Notes: generated by a model from the sequence alone, not told the origin. Positions 1 through 9,116 are shown, counted from the first letter of the stretch. The stretch is 64,000 nucleotides of DNA from Clostridium neonatale (GCF_001458595.1 NZ_LN890328.1:1667372-1731371), one strand, 5' to 3'. Program-made: numbers and translations.

Positions 1-206
1 CCTTCTGTTGCCTTTTCTTCATCAAAATTATAAAACTTCATATAAGAATCCCTTAGTGGAGGACCAACAAACTTCTTTAATTCATTAATATCTTCTACAT
101 TTATTCCAAAATGCTTTAATGCATATTGAACAGCTTTTGTTATTCCTTCTCCTGAATCAGTTATTGTTCCATCTAAATCAAATAATATATACTTAAAATT
201 ATTCAT
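1..206 (-). CDS. HAD-family phosphatase, 5' part only (runs off the window)
   Basis: The N-terminal 68 or so residues of a haloacid dehalogenase hydrolase are present; the rest lies beyond position 1. The translation begins MNNFKYILFDLDGTITDSGE, which is HAD motif I with the nucleophilic Asp in DLDGT, followed by the start of the helical cap (a VGPPL segment). This order is typical of phosphoglycolate phosphatase-like proteins. The start at 206 is preceded by a GGAGGA ribosome site. The substrate cannot be inferred from this part. Confidence 0.85.
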   Translation of the reverse strand, partial: MNNFKYILFDLDGTITDSGEGITKAVQYALKHFGINVEDINELKKFVGPPLRDSYMKFYNFDEEKATE

Positions 207-281
207 GATATATTCCTCCATAAACTTATGTCTTTAAGTATTATATCATGAATTTCCTATTTATTAATATCATATATTAAA

Positions 282-509
282 CTACTTTTGATTCTTAAAC
301 AAACTAATCCCACTTAAAATGCAAATTAATATTAAACAAAATAATTCAATCCAATTCATTACATTCCAAAAATCTCCTCCAAGTACTATGCTTGGAGAAG
401 TATTAAATTCATCTACATATATGCCAAGATTGCAAAATAGTTTTAATGAAATTATCAAAGAAAAAATGCCTAATATAAATATAATCATATTAAAAAACTT
501 ATCCTTCAA
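282..509 (-). CDS. small membrane protein, two helices
   Basis: A 75-residue protein with two hydrophobic segments (about residues 7-26 and 53-71) joined by a polar loop containing GGDFWNV. I do not recognise a family. It begins 39 bases after the DUF4173 gene on the same strand, so it is probably the last gene of a four-gene operon with the DUF2975 and XRE genes. Function unknown. Confidence 0.55.
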   Translation of the reverse strand: MKDKFFNMIIFILGIFSLIISLKLFCNLGIYVDEFNTSPSIVLGGDFWNVMNWIELFCLILICILSGISLFKNQK

Positions 510-548
510 GATTATAATTCTCCTTCTCTTACTGAAAATAAATCCACT

Positions 549-1997
549 TTAATTCTTTTCTATACTTTTATATGCATTATATTTAGCAATATTAAAGCTC
601 TGCCATTTATTATTATTTTCTAATCTTTTTTCATATTTATATAACATATAATCTGCATCTGAATCATATTTTCCCATTTCTAACAATGGTTTAACAGCTG
701 ATACACTAAGGCTATCAAATGAATTTATGGTATCTACATTTTTTTCTATATATAAATTAGCATTATATCTACCTATTACATAATCTATATTGCAGTAATT
801 TAATCCAATAAACATAGCAACAAAAATAATAAATACATTTTTTAATAAGTTAAATTTTTTTGAATATATTTTTATACAAATACATACCAAAATAACTGAA
901 AGTAATATTAAAAACCACGCTGTATATATTCTTAAAATTGTTAAACCATAAGCACTAATATATAATATCATTTTGGAAAGTGCAGAAATAACAAGAAACA
1001 AAGTGAATATCGTAATAAAAGTCATATATATATTCAAGACCTTTTTCTTTTTTATACTTTTTTTATCTTTTACAAACAAATCTAATAAAACCACAAAAGC
1101 CACATTAATCATTGTTAAAGGAATGCATTCAAAAAATCCTCTTCGCGCATATTCAGAGAATGTATAATCTTTAGGTAATATTCCTTGAAAAGCAGAAATA
1201 AAATATGTCAATTGTGAAAAGCAAAATAAAATATATATAGCACATATTATTGATATAACTGTAATTGCAATTGTAAAATCTAATATCTCTAAATTATAAT
1301 TATCACTTTTCAATATTTTTTCTTTTTCATAATGAGTAATTCCATAAATAAAACTATACATAGGGAAAAATATCATAAATAATGTTATTAATCTTCGTAA
1401 TATTTTTGTAAATACTTTAAAGTTTATATTCATAAAAATGTTCTCTATTATTCCTGTAAATGCAGCATCACTTCTCATTAATAGCGGAACAATTATTATA
1501 GTCATGAACAATCCAATGAACAGCCCTAAAGATACCTTAAAAATACGATTCGCTTTTTCTTTAGATATGCTTTTAAAATCTTTTATAACATTCATACACT
1601 TAAAAATATTTACAAATGGATACAACATCCCTACTTCATATATATTAATGAACCATTTTAATGAATATTTTTCACATGAATTTATACTATAAATATCTGC
1701 TGTATTTAATATAATTAAGATCCATAAAAATAAAATATTTAATATTTTTAAAACTAAATTATCAAATAATAGAAAACAGAAACCTGCCATTATTATAGGA
1801 AGAAATAACATATTTTCTTTTATATCAATTTTTATATTTTTCCTTTTAGCCTGAAGAAAAATAAATACATAATAAATAACTATATATAAAGGAACTGCTA
1901 TTCCAAATCCACCAAATAAAAATAACTCGTTTATTGACACTGCTAATATTAATGTCCAAAATAATATAGTCTTTTCATTATATTCCACAACCATCAC
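549..1997 (-). CDS. DUF4173-type integral membrane protein
   Basis: A 482-residue polytopic membrane protein with roughly a dozen hydrophobic segments from residue 11 to about 400 and a soluble C-terminal tail. It resembles the DUF4153/DUF4173 group, whose function is not known. Its start codon overlaps the stop of the XRE gene by 4 bases (ATGA), so the two are translationally coupled. The set DUF2975, XRE regulator and DUF4173 recurs in Firmicutes. A role in envelope sensing is a guess from context only. Confidence 0.7.
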   Translation of the reverse strand: MMVVEYNEKTILFWTLILAVSINELFLFGGFGIAVPLYIVIYYVFIFLQAKRKNIKIDIKENMLFLPIIMAGFCFLLFDNLVLKILNILFLWILIILNTADIYSINSCEKYSLKWFINIYEVGMLYPFVNIFKCMNVIKDFKSISKEKANRIFKVSLGLFIGLFMTIIIVPLLMRSDAAFTGIIENIFMNINFKVFTKILRRLITLFMIFFPMYSFIYGITHYEKEKILKSDNYNLEILDFTIAITVISIICAIYILFCFSQLTYFISAFQGILPKDYTFSEYARRGFFECIPLTMINVAFVVLLDLFVKDKKSIKKKKVLNIYMTFITIFTLFLVISALSKMILYISAYGLTILRIYTAWFLILLSVILVCICIKIYSKKFNLLKNVFIIFVAMFIGLNYCNIDYVIGRYNANLYIEKNVDTINSFDSLSVSAVKPLLEMGKYDSDADYMLYKYEKRLENNNKWQSFNIAKYNAYKSIEKN

Positions 1998-2209
1998 TCC
2001 TCTTTCACATATTCAAGCAAGTCTCCTGGCTGACACTCTAACGTTTCGCATAATGCTTCAAGTGTTGAAAATCTTATTGCCTTACCTTTGTTATTTTTTA
2101 ATATAGAAAGATTTGCTAGTGTTATTCCAACTTTTTCAGATAATTCATTCATGCTCATTTTTCTTTTTGCTAGCATTACATCCAAATTAACTATTATAGC
2201 CACATCCAT
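1994..2209 (-). CDS. XRE-family small DNA-binding protein (YozG-like)
   Basis: A 71-residue single-domain helix-turn-helix protein. The segment KMSMNELSEKVGITLANLSI forms the Cro/C1 helix-turn-helix, and the ending ETLECQPGDLLEY is characteristic of the YozG-type short XRE regulators. It lies between two membrane-protein genes in the same operon and overlaps the next gene by 4 bases. By analogy with such triplets it probably autoregulates the operon from the promoter near 2.7 kb. Confidence 0.85.
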   Translation of the reverse strand: MDVAIIVNLDVMLAKRKMSMNELSEKVGITLANLSILKNNKGKAIRFSTLEALCETLECQPGDLLEYVKEE

Positions 2210-2217
2210 CCCCCTCT

Positions 2218-2679
2218 CTATATTGTCAATTCATTTTCTGTCTGTATTTCAACTGCAAGTTCTACCAATTTGAACAATATTGCTGACACAAGTGATATCA
2301 TAAACGCTCCAATTGTAATTGTAAAAACGCCTAATGTTAATGCCATAAAAATGCACATGTATATATAACATATAAAAATTCCAAGTGAACATATGCTTAT
2401 AACCTTTAAACTTGATACACTACTTTGGGAGAATGGAGTTCTATTAATAATATTCTTACATAGCTTAAGTGTCATAAATAAAATTGCCAATGCTAATACT
2501 CCTGTAATATATAAAATTATTGATAATTCCGTATGATTTACTAGTGAATAGAATGTACTACCCTTAAATATTATAGGAATTATTTTAGGAAGTCCTATAA
2601 GAAGAATTAACATTATTATAATTCCAACAAAAACCACCCCATATAGTGCTCTACTTAATATATTTGCTTTCATATCCAT
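2218..2679 (-). CDS. DUF2975 membrane protein
   Basis: A 153-residue protein with four predicted membrane helices (about residues 13-33, 50-70, 90-112, 118-142) and the DUF2975 pattern, including the NPFS/TPFS-like element (TPFSQSSVSSLK) between helices 2 and 3. It is the first gene of the operon. An AGAGGTG ribosome site precedes the ATG, and a good sigma-A promoter lies just upstream. Members usually sit beside a YozG-type XRE regulator, as here. Molecular role unknown. Confidence 0.75.
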   Translation of the reverse strand: MDMKANILSRALYGVVFVGIIIMLILLIGLPKIIPIIFKGSTFYSLVNHTELSIILYITGVLALAILFMTLKLCKNIINRTPFSQSSVSSLKVISICSLGIFICYIYMCIFMALTLGVFTITIGAFMISLVSAILFKLVELAVEIQTENELTI

Positions 2680-2698
2680 TAAAAATCACCTCTTCCAC

Positions 2699-2727
2699 AT
2701 TATAGTTTATACAATTATGTTTTTCAA
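2699..2727 (-). promoter_or_regulatory. sigma-A promoter of the DUF2975/XRE/DUF4173 operon
   Basis: On the minus strand TTGAAA (2722-2727) and TATAAT (2699-2704) are separated by 17 bases, a near-consensus vegetative promoter about 20 bases before the DUF2975 start codon. Confidence 0.7.
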
Positions 2728-2802
2728 TAGTTTTTTATCGAAAAACAATAAAATTTTATTGAAACATGATATTTTATAGAGGTACTATACAATTTAAATA
2801 TA

Positions 2803-3122
2803 GGATGTACTAAGTTTAGAGTAAAATAACCGAAATAAAGCTCTCAAATTCGGCTCGCTTGCTACAAAAATGAAGCTAAGAATTCAAACATGCAGACATT
2901 GTACCCACAAATGTTTGCTCCAAGGCATATAATGCTTAGTGAGGTACGAACTTAGCAGTATAGCCCATCTTCATCTCCCGATGAAGATGTTTCCTTTAAT
3001 ATACCTTGGACAAACAATTGTGGAACAAGTCTACATGAAGAATTCTAAAGCTTCCTTTTTGAATGCAAGTCTCCGCCGAACATGAGAGCTTTATTTCTTT
3101 GTTTTATCTGAACTCATAGTAT
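2803..3122. repeat. long palindromic repeat, type a (first copy), with a second repeat nested in its loop
   Basis: The outer arms read AACCGAAATAAAGCTCT and AGAGCTTTATTTCTTTG. Inner arms (AAGAATTCAAACATGCAG against CTACATGAAGAATTC, and CAAATGTTTG against CAAACAATTGTGG) complete an imperfect hairpin of over 200 bases. A copy of the ~75-bp two-hairpin repeat fills the loop (2924-2997). The same palindrome recurs at 13407-13650 and, inverted, at 28620-28866. It forms the left half of a composite element that ends at 3620. Confidence 0.8.
2924..2997 (-). repeat. two-hairpin dispersed repeat, copy 1 (diverged)
   Basis: A divergent member of the ~75-bp family also seen at 23203-23326, 34842-35215 and 47851-47926, read on the minus strand from AAAGGAAAC to ATATGCC. 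The first hairpin has changed arms (CTTCATCTC with GATGAAG), but they still pair, which suggests compensatory change. It is nested in the loop of a long palindrome. Confidence 0.7.
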
Positions 3123-3381
3123 CAACATTATTGCTCTAAATAAATATATTTTTAAATTAAGGAATAGTTATTTATACATGTTAAGAATTTAAAAAGATAA
3201 TATTTTATTATTAAAAAAATATTATCAATTTATAAATATCAGAATATAAATTCTTACGAATTTACTTATTTATTGAAGAATACACACACAGCTTTTTGCA
3301 GCTCCATAAATTATTAAAATTGATTGAAAGCTATATTTTTAGGCATGGACTATTCCTAAAAACATAAATTAGATGTCTATT
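3123..3381. other. AT-rich spacer of the composite palindrome element
   Basis: No credible gene. Much of it (about 3150-3290) is similar to 13670-13800 and, inverted, to 28440-28600, including the conserved stretch TTCTTACGAATTT. It is therefore part of the repeated unit and not ordinary intergenic DNA. Confidence 0.65.
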
Positions 3382-3620
3382 ATTTTAGAGAAAAACAAAG
3401 AAATTCAATATATGAATATGCGTAGTATTGTATTGAAAATTTGAGTTATTAAATTCTTAGACAGAGGCTGTTCCAAAATTGTTTGTCAAACACTTGTTGT
3501 TGGAGCAAACATTTTTGGGCACAGCCTCTGTCTGTAGAATTTTCAACTCAAATTTTCCTACAATACGAGCATATCATATATTGAATTTCGGGTGTTATCC
3601 TCTAAACTTTGTACGTCCCT
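3382..3620. repeat. long palindromic repeat, type b (uninterrupted copy)
   Basis: The outer arms AAAGAAATTCAATATATGAA and CATATATTGAATTTCGG enclose inner arms CTTAGACAGAGGCTGTTCC and CACAGCCTCTGTCTGTAG. The other two copies (13922-14085 with 15659-15731, and 26509-26585 with 28161-28325) are each split by an IS110-type element. Here the corresponding site reads TAGAATTTTCAACTC and is empty. Confidence 0.8.
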
Positions 3621-3656
3621 TATTTATGTTGTACAGAATCACCTTATTATAATTTA

Positions 3657-4148
3657 TTAATATTTTATTGCCTTCTTTAATAAATTAGTTGAATCTTCTA
3701 TTGATAATTCTTTTGCATAAGAAATTTCTTCAATTAGAGAATCTTTAACATTTTTTAAAACCTGCTTTTCTGCTGCATTTAATTTACTATTTATTTTAAC
3801 TTGAGTTAAATCATATATAACCTCTAGAGTACCTCTTAGCGATCCTGATTTTACCCTTTCTGAATTAGCAGCCATTCGCTCTTTTGATGTATATTCCTTA
3901 TATTCATTCTTCTCTGACATAGCATTATTAATACTTTCCAATCCTCTATCTATAGCCTCTGAATCACTTACTAATCTAAGGTTTGATACATAAGCTCTAC
4001 TAACTGGTAAACTTAATATCATAGTATTATTAAAAATTTTTATTTTATAATAATCTTGCTTTTCACCTTTAAATTCTCTTTTTTCAATGTCACTTATTAC
4101 CCCTATTCCTTGGCTTGGATAAACCACCTTATCTCCAATGTTAAACAA
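3657..4148 (-). CDS. CarD/CdnL-family RNA polymerase-binding regulator
   Basis: A 163-residue protein. Its N-terminal half (MFNIGDKVVYPSQGIGVISD, continuing to about residue 60) is the CarD_TRCF RNA polymerase-interacting Tudor-like domain. The C-terminal half is helical, as in CarD/CdnL, and ends LLKKAIKY. Family members bind the polymerase beta subunit and stabilise open promoter complexes. It is monocistronic with an AGGAGG ribosome site. Length and domain order are normal. Confidence 0.9.
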   Translation of the reverse strand: MFNIGDKVVYPSQGIGVISDIEKREFKGEKQDYYKIKIFNNTMILSLPVSRAYVSNLRLVSDSEAIDRGLESINNAMSEKNEYKEYTSKERMAANSERVKSGSLRGTLEVIYDLTQVKINSKLNAAEKQVLKNVKDSLIEEISYAKELSIEDSTNLLKKAIKY

Positions 4149-4669
4149 AAAAATCTCCTCCTAAATTGCATGATATATCTATTATATCATATTTAGATTT
4201 TTTTTGCTAATTTTTAATTTTATCACGCTGATTTATTATAGTCAATATTTTTTATTATATATTTACTATTCAATTTAAACTGAATAATTATTGTATATAT
4301 TTAAACTTAGGTCTAAACAAAAATACTAATTCTCTTATTAAATTTCAATATATATATTCCAATAAATAATCTGTATGCAATTTAAGAAATCTTAAAAATA
4401 TTTCAACAGTAGTTGCCAATTGTATATTGTAAATTGTTAATTAGAACTTATATATTATATAAACTTAAAATCTATAATTATATATATGTTGCAATTACTT
4501 TTCTACATTTTATATGCTGGTATTTACTTATCCTGTAAACATCTTAAACGAAATTTTATTATCTCAACATATATAAAAAGAAATATGAATATTTCGAAAC
4601 TAATATAAATATTCATATTTCTTAAAATAATTTTTAAAAGCACTTTTTTAAAAGATTCTTAAAATTATA
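4149..4669. other. AT-rich intergenic region
   Basis: About 520 bases with no credible coding sequence on either strand. The only clear structure is the hairpin at 4578-4623. Confidence 0.6.
4578..4623 (-). terminator. rho-independent terminator of the alcohol dehydrogenase gene
   Basis: A perfect 17-bp inverted repeat (AAGAAATATGAATATTT with its complement) and a 12-base loop, followed on the minus strand by a T-rich stretch. It lies 47 bases after the dehydrogenase stop codon. Confidence 0.75.
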
Positions 4670-5830
4670 CTATAAACACATTTCTAAAATTTTGCGTACG
4701 TCACCTTCATTTAATGGAACATAAGCATAAGCTAAACCACCATGCGAAACAGCAGCTTTTGCCATATTATCAAAATATGTTTCATCTATGTTAAGTTCTT
4801 CTAATGTCATAGGAATACCACAGTCTTTAAAGAATTTTTCTGTTGCATCTATTGCTTCATTAGCAAGAGCAAACTTATCTTCCTTAATAGGCATATGCCA
4901 TACATTTACTGCATATTCAACAAATTTATCTAATGTATTTTCACTTAAAATATATCTCATCCATCTTGGAGTTACTATGGCAAGACCAACACCATGTGTT
5001 ATGTCATAAAATGCACTTAATTCATGTTCTATAGGATGACAGCTCCAAGCCCCTTCTTTTCCACTTCCACAAAGTCCATTAAGTGCCATTGAACTAGCCC
5101 ACATTAAATTTGCACGTGCTTCGTAATTTTCAGGATCTTTCAAAGCTATAGGACAATACTTAATACAAGTTTGTAATAATCCTTCTGCAAATTTATCTTG
5201 AACGAAAGCATCAGTTGTTTTACTAAAATATTCTTCAAATACGTGTGACATAATATCAGCAGTTCCAGCTGCTGTTTGAATACTTGGTAATGTGTATAAA
5301 TATTCTGGATCACAAATAGAAGTTTTAGGTATCATATTCCATGAAGATGTACCTAATTTTTCATTGGTATCCATTTTAGATATAACAGCAAATTGATCCA
5401 TTTCTGAACCTGTTGCTGCCATTGTTAAAACTGTTACTATTGGAAGTACCTTATCTATTTTTGATGGTTCTTTCACTAAGTCCCAAGTATCACCTTCATA
5501 ACTTACTCCTGCTGCAACGACTTTTGAACAATCAATTGTGCTACCACCACCTACTGCTAATACAACATCTATATTGTTTTCTCTGCAGAGCTCAACACCA
5601 CGTCTTACTGTTTCAATTCTTGGGTTTGGTTCAATACCATCTAGCTCTACTATATTAAAGTCCTTTAATAGCTCCTTTATTGTTTTATAAATGCCATTTC
5701 TTTTTATACTTCCACCACCATAAGCTAAAAGCACATTTTTACCATATCCTTTTAATACCTCTGGAAGATTGGAGATTTGTCCTTTACCAAATAGCATCTC
5801 AGTATAAGCATTAAATTTAAAATTAACCAT
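4670..5830 (-). CDS. iron-containing (butanol-type) alcohol dehydrogenase
   Basis: A 386-residue group III metal-dependent alcohol dehydrogenase. The N-terminal Rossmann-like domain carries the nucleotide loop AVGGGSTIDCSK. The C-terminal helical domain carries the metal ligands in the D...H pattern around TADIMSHVFEEYF and SCHPIEHELSAFYDITHGVG. It is closest in style to the clostridial NADH-dependent butanol dehydrogenases and YqhD, so reduction of aldehydes to alcohols is likely. The ATG at 5830 is chosen because GGGAGG precedes it by 7 bases. A TTGACC/TATACT promoter (5874-5904, 19-base spacer) lies just upstream. Confidence 0.88.
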   Translation of the reverse strand: MVNFKFNAYTEMLFGKGQISNLPEVLKGYGKNVLLAYGGGSIKRNGIYKTIKELLKDFNIVELDGIEPNPRIETVRRGVELCRENNIDVVLAVGGGSTIDCSKVVAAGVSYEGDTWDLVKEPSKIDKVLPIVTVLTMAATGSEMDQFAVISKMDTNEKLGTSSWNMIPKTSICDPEYLYTLPSIQTAAGTADIMSHVFEEYFSKTTDAFVQDKFAEGLLQTCIKYCPIALKDPENYEARANLMWASSMALNGLCGSGKEGAWSCHPIEHELSAFYDITHGVGLAIVTPRWMRYILSENTLDKFVEYAVNVWHMPIKEDKFALANEAIDATEKFFKDCGIPMTLEELNIDETYFDNMAKAAVSHGGLAYAYVPLNEGDVRKILEMCL

Positions 5831-5972
5831 TTCTATTCCTCCCATTTTATATAATAATATTCTTTATAAATATAGTATAACTCTTAAAGGTATATCCAGG
5901 TCAATATAAATATGCTATATATTTGAAATTTATTGTAAATCACTAATATTTTCTTGCATTTTAAGAGTTGAT

Positions 5973-6482
5973 TCAATAATATAATATTTTTTCAAATGCT
6001 ATCCTTTTGCTTCTATCTTCTAGATAAATTACCCCACAATATTTAAAACCATTTTTTTTAAAAAATTTTTGCATTGATAAATTTTCTTCATGTGTATCGA
6101 TCTTTATACTCATTATATTTTTATTTTTGCACATCTCTTCTACACTTTTTAAAATTAGACTTGATAAACCCAAACCTTTATATTCGTTATCAATAGCTAT
6201 TCTATGAATTACAGCATATTTATCATTACTTATCCAATTCCCCTCATATATAAAATCATATGTTCTTTCTTTATCAAAAGATATTGCCGCTGTTCCAACA
6301 ATACTATTGTCTTTTACTAAAACATAACCTATTTTATTATTAATATCAGCAAGTATGGTATCTTCATTGGGATAGTTATTTTGCCATTGATCTATACCTT
6401 TTTTCTTAAAATAATTTTGTGCTTGATGTATTATTTTCATTATACTTTCAATATCACTTTTTGATGATTTTCTTAATTCCAT
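5973..6482 (-). CDS. GNAT-family N-acetyltransferase
   Basis: A 170-residue acetyltransferase of the GCN5 superfamily. The acetyl-CoA binding motif A is visible as AVIHRIAIDNEYKGLGLSSL, followed by the KNKNIMSIKIDTHEENLSMQ and FFKKNGFKYCGVIY segments that complete the fold. The acceptor substrate is unknown. The ATG at 6482 is preferred over a GTG four codons earlier because the GTGGGGA sequence serves as its ribosome site. It is a single-gene unit. Confidence 0.85.
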   Translation of the reverse strand: MELRKSSKSDIESIMKIIHQAQNYFKKKGIDQWQNNYPNEDTILADINNKIGYVLVKDNSIVGTAAISFDKERTYDFIYEGNWISNDKYAVIHRIAIDNEYKGLGLSSLILKSVEEMCKNKNIMSIKIDTHEENLSMQKFFKKNGFKYCGVIYLEDRSKRIAFEKILYY

Positions 6483-6723
6483 GCTATTCCCCACTTAACT
6501 TTTGTTATTTAATTTGTACCTTAACATATTACTACATTTTTAATATTCATTATAGTAATTATACAAAATTCTTAAGCAGTTCAATATTATAAATTTATAA
6601 ATTTATTTTTTTGAGTAATTTTACGTTTCTCCTAAGTTTAAATCTATTTCTATTTCTATTAACTATAATATAGAAATAAAAATAGATTGTATATTTTTAA
6701 TCAAATCATCTTATCTTTATAAA

Positions 6724-7506
6724 TTAAATATCTGTGATTTTATATTCTGGATGCTTATATCTTTTCTTTCCTATAGTTTTATCTGAAAAATTAATTGCTT
6801 CATTAGGACAACAATTTATACACTTCATACACAAAATGCATTTTTTATTATCCCTTAATATTTTTCCATCTTCTAATTTCAATGCATTAACAGGACATCC
6901 TTTCACACATGACTGACAGCATGTACATTTGTCATTGACATCAAAAGGTATTGTTCTTGTACTTAAATCAAAGAACATTCCACCAATAATATATGATTTA
7001 AAATATGACTTTAAATTTAAATAACTGGTTCTTTTATAAGTTTTCTTTATATCAATTATACTTTCACATATCTTTTGAATTTCTTTTCCAGCTTCCTTTA
7101 CTCTTCGTTCTTCTTCCTCTTTTGGAAGTTTATTTTCTGCAACTGTATAATTCCCTGGCATAAGAATATTATAACTACCATCTAATGATAATTTAATTTT
7201 ATTTAGGCATGAATTTAATACATCAGGTGCTGCTTCATAATCTCCTGCACAAGTAGATATGGAATATACATATTGATTATCATAATTCGTAAATTTCAAA
7301 TCTTTTATAAAATTTGTAACAATTTTAGGTGGTATGAATCCATGTATTGGATAAACAAATCCTATATTTTCATGATCCTCTAATGTATATATAAATTCCT
7401 TATTTTTTATAGCCATAGGTATTGATATACATTTCTCATTTAACTTTATAGCTGCATTTTTAGCAACATATGCCGAATTTCCTGTTCCACTAAAATAAAA
7501 TATCAT
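6724..7506 (-). CDS. EFR1-type flavodoxin/ferredoxin fusion
   Basis: A 260-residue redox protein. It starts with a flavodoxin-like domain (IFYFSGTGNSAYVAKNAA, the FMN phosphate loop) and ends with two [4Fe-4S] motifs: CTCCQSCVKGCP and CILCMKCINCCP. This is the EFR1 family architecture. Partner and substrate are unknown. It begins 2 bases after the upstream membrane-protein gene and shares its operon, which is divergent from the TetR regulator at 8291. Confidence 0.88.
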   Translation of the reverse strand: MIFYFSGTGNSAYVAKNAAIKLNEKCISIPMAIKNKEFIYTLEDHENIGFVYPIHGFIPPKIVTNFIKDLKFTNYDNQYVYSISTCAGDYEAAPDVLNSCLNKIKLSLDGSYNILMPGNYTVAENKLPKEEEERRVKEAGKEIQKICESIIDIKKTYKRTSYLNLKSYFKSYIIGGMFFDLSTRTIPFDVNDKCTCCQSCVKGCPVNALKLEDGKILRDNKKCILCMKCINCCPNEAINFSDKTIGKKRYKHPEYKITDI

Positions 7507-7508
7507 TT

Positions 7509-8063
7509 TTATTCTCCTTCCTTAATTCCAATATATTTTTTACTTTTCTTTTTAAATAAATTTAGAAACATTATTAGTATAATTGAGATGATCCAAAAAT
7601 CTCCAGCAATAAATTTTATAGATGTAAATGTACTTGATAAGAAAACTAAATAATTTATTCTGGCTGGATAGTTAAAAAGTATTATGAGCAAAAATAAATT
7701 TTCAATCATATCACAAGCTGCTCTTAAAAGCGCAAATCCAAAAATTATTTTATATCTTTCTTTTACCTTCCTTACAATTATTTTAGTTAAATCATATTGA
7801 ACATAGCAAAAAGAAATTATGAAAATAAAATCTACAAAAAGTAGTCTTACATAATGATGTATTCCCTGTTCTGTAAGTGCACTTAGAGCAGAATATACAT
7901 AATCGCTGCTATATTTAAACATCATATCAAATATCTCAAAACTACTACTGTATTTTTTTAGTCCTATTTCTCCAACACTAGTTGCTTCCATTAAAAATAA
8001 AGTAAATGCAAAAGATACATAAATTATGAATTTTAAAAATTTGTTATTAATTTTAATCATCAT
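7509..8063 (-). CDS. four-helix membrane protein of unknown function
   Basis: A 184-residue protein with four membrane segments (about residues 9-27, 71-88, 106-131, 151-168) and a lysine-rich C-terminus. I recognise no family. It is the first gene of a two-gene operon with the EFR1 redox protein, and the intergenic region upstream carries an operator-like repeat shared with the divergent TetR gene, so all three are probably co-regulated. Confidence 0.65.
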   Translation of the reverse strand: MMIKINNKFLKFIIYVSFAFTLFLMEATSVGEIGLKKYSSSFEIFDMMFKYSSDYVYSALSALTEQGIHHYVRLLFVDFIFIISFCYVQYDLTKIIVRKVKERYKIIFGFALLRAACDMIENLFLLIILFNYPARINYLVFLSSTFTSIKFIAGDFWIISIILIMFLNLFKKKSKKYIGIKEGE

Positions 8064-8220
8064 ATCCTCCTTATAGTTTGTCTATATTCATTCGTTCTAG
8101 ATATTAGTGTAACATCTATAAAATCTATTAATTATCTAATGTTATCAATTATTATATGCAATATTTACATCTAATAATAATCGATATATTGACAAATTCT
8201 CATATTTTTAATACCATTTT

Positions 8221-8258
8221 AGTATACCACCGGTTTACTTGTATACCACAAGTATACT
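8221..8258. promoter_or_regulatory. TetR-type operator between divergent genes
   Basis: AGTATACCAC and ACAAGTATACT form an inverted repeat around a third GTATACCA element within 38 bases, ending 32 bases before the TetR start. Divergent placement fits autoregulation and control of the membrane/EFR1 operon. Confidence 0.55.
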
Positions 8259-8290
8259 CTTTATCAAAATTTAGTCAATAGGAGATTTTT

Positions 8291-8929
8291 ATGGATAATA
8301 TATCTAAAAGAGAAAAAGAAAAGATTCAAAAAGAAAACGAGATAATAGATGCTGCTGAAGAATTATTTTGTTTAAATGGATTTGAAGGCACATCAATGAA
8401 TGATCTGGCAAAGAAAGTTGAATATACAAAAAGAACAATTTATAAATATTTTACATGTAAAGAAGATTTATTTTTTGCAGTACTTTTAAAATCTTATGTT
8501 AATATGGTTAATTCTATCAGTTCCTCTATAGATGACAATTCGACTGGCTTTGAAAAAATCAAATCTTTTTATCATAGCTTTAATAATTTTTCAAGTACGG
8601 AGTCTAATTTAATAAAATTGATGGGTATGATTGGAATAGCAAAGCATAAGAATGATGAAACAGATATGCCTTATAAAACAAAATTTTATGAATTTAATAA
8701 AAAATTATTTTCCGAAATTTATAAATTATTTGAGGAAGGAAAACGTGATAATAGTATAATACAAGAATATGAAACTTCTAAACTCGTTTTTTCATCTATA
8801 TTTACTATGACAGGATTCTTTCTTATGCTTTCTACATCAGGAGATTCTTTTACAGAATCTTTTAATTTAGATAAAAATGATTTTGTGGAATTTACTATAG
8901 ATTTTTTAACAAACTCCTTTAAAAACTAA
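8291..8929 (+). CDS. TetR/AcrR-family transcriptional regulator
   Basis: A 212-residue regulator. Residues 15-60 form the TetR helix-turn-helix (AAEELFCLNGFEGTSMNDLA, then YTKRTIYKYFTCKEDLF). The C-terminal helical domain, presumably ligand-binding, is not assignable to a subfamily. An AGGAGA ribosome site precedes the ATG. It is divergent from the membrane protein/EFR1 pair and probably represses it through the repeat at 8221-8258. The ligand is unknown. Confidence 0.9.
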   Translation: MDNISKREKEKIQKENEIIDAAEELFCLNGFEGTSMNDLAKKVEYTKRTIYKYFTCKEDLFFAVLLKSYVNMVNSISSSIDDNSTGFEKIKSFYHSFNNFSSTESNLIKLMGMIGIAKHKNDETDMPYKTKFYEFNKKLFSEIYKLFEEGKRDNSIIQEYETSKLVFSSIFTMTGFFLMLSTSGDSFTESFNLDKNDFVEFTIDFLTNSFKN

Positions 8930-8961
8930 TTCAATATACTAAAAATATTAAATTAGTTTTT
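8921..8961 (+). terminator. terminator of the TetR gene
   Basis: AAAAACTAATT and AATTAGTTTTT form a hairpin overlapping the stop codon, followed by T and A residues. Confidence 0.5.
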
Positions 8962-8964
8962 AAA

Positions 8965-9060
8965 GGGCATAAAATCAGAGTTTAGTGGAAATTAACCGAA
9001 ATTCGATATATGAATTTAGATGAGGCAAAGAAATAAACCTCTTATGTGATGCTCTCTCAA
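8965..9060. repeat. truncated end of a long palindromic repeat
   Basis: Contains the conserved edge GAGTTTAG...AACCGAAATTCGATATATG and then AAAGAAATAAACCTCTTATGTG. The two are fragments of the outer arms of the type b and type a palindromes. The hairpin core is missing, so this is a remnant. Confidence 0.55.
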
Positions 9061-9116
9061 TGTCATCAACTTAAGAAAATATAAAACAATACTTGCCAGT
9101 AGGCAGAAAATTTGCA

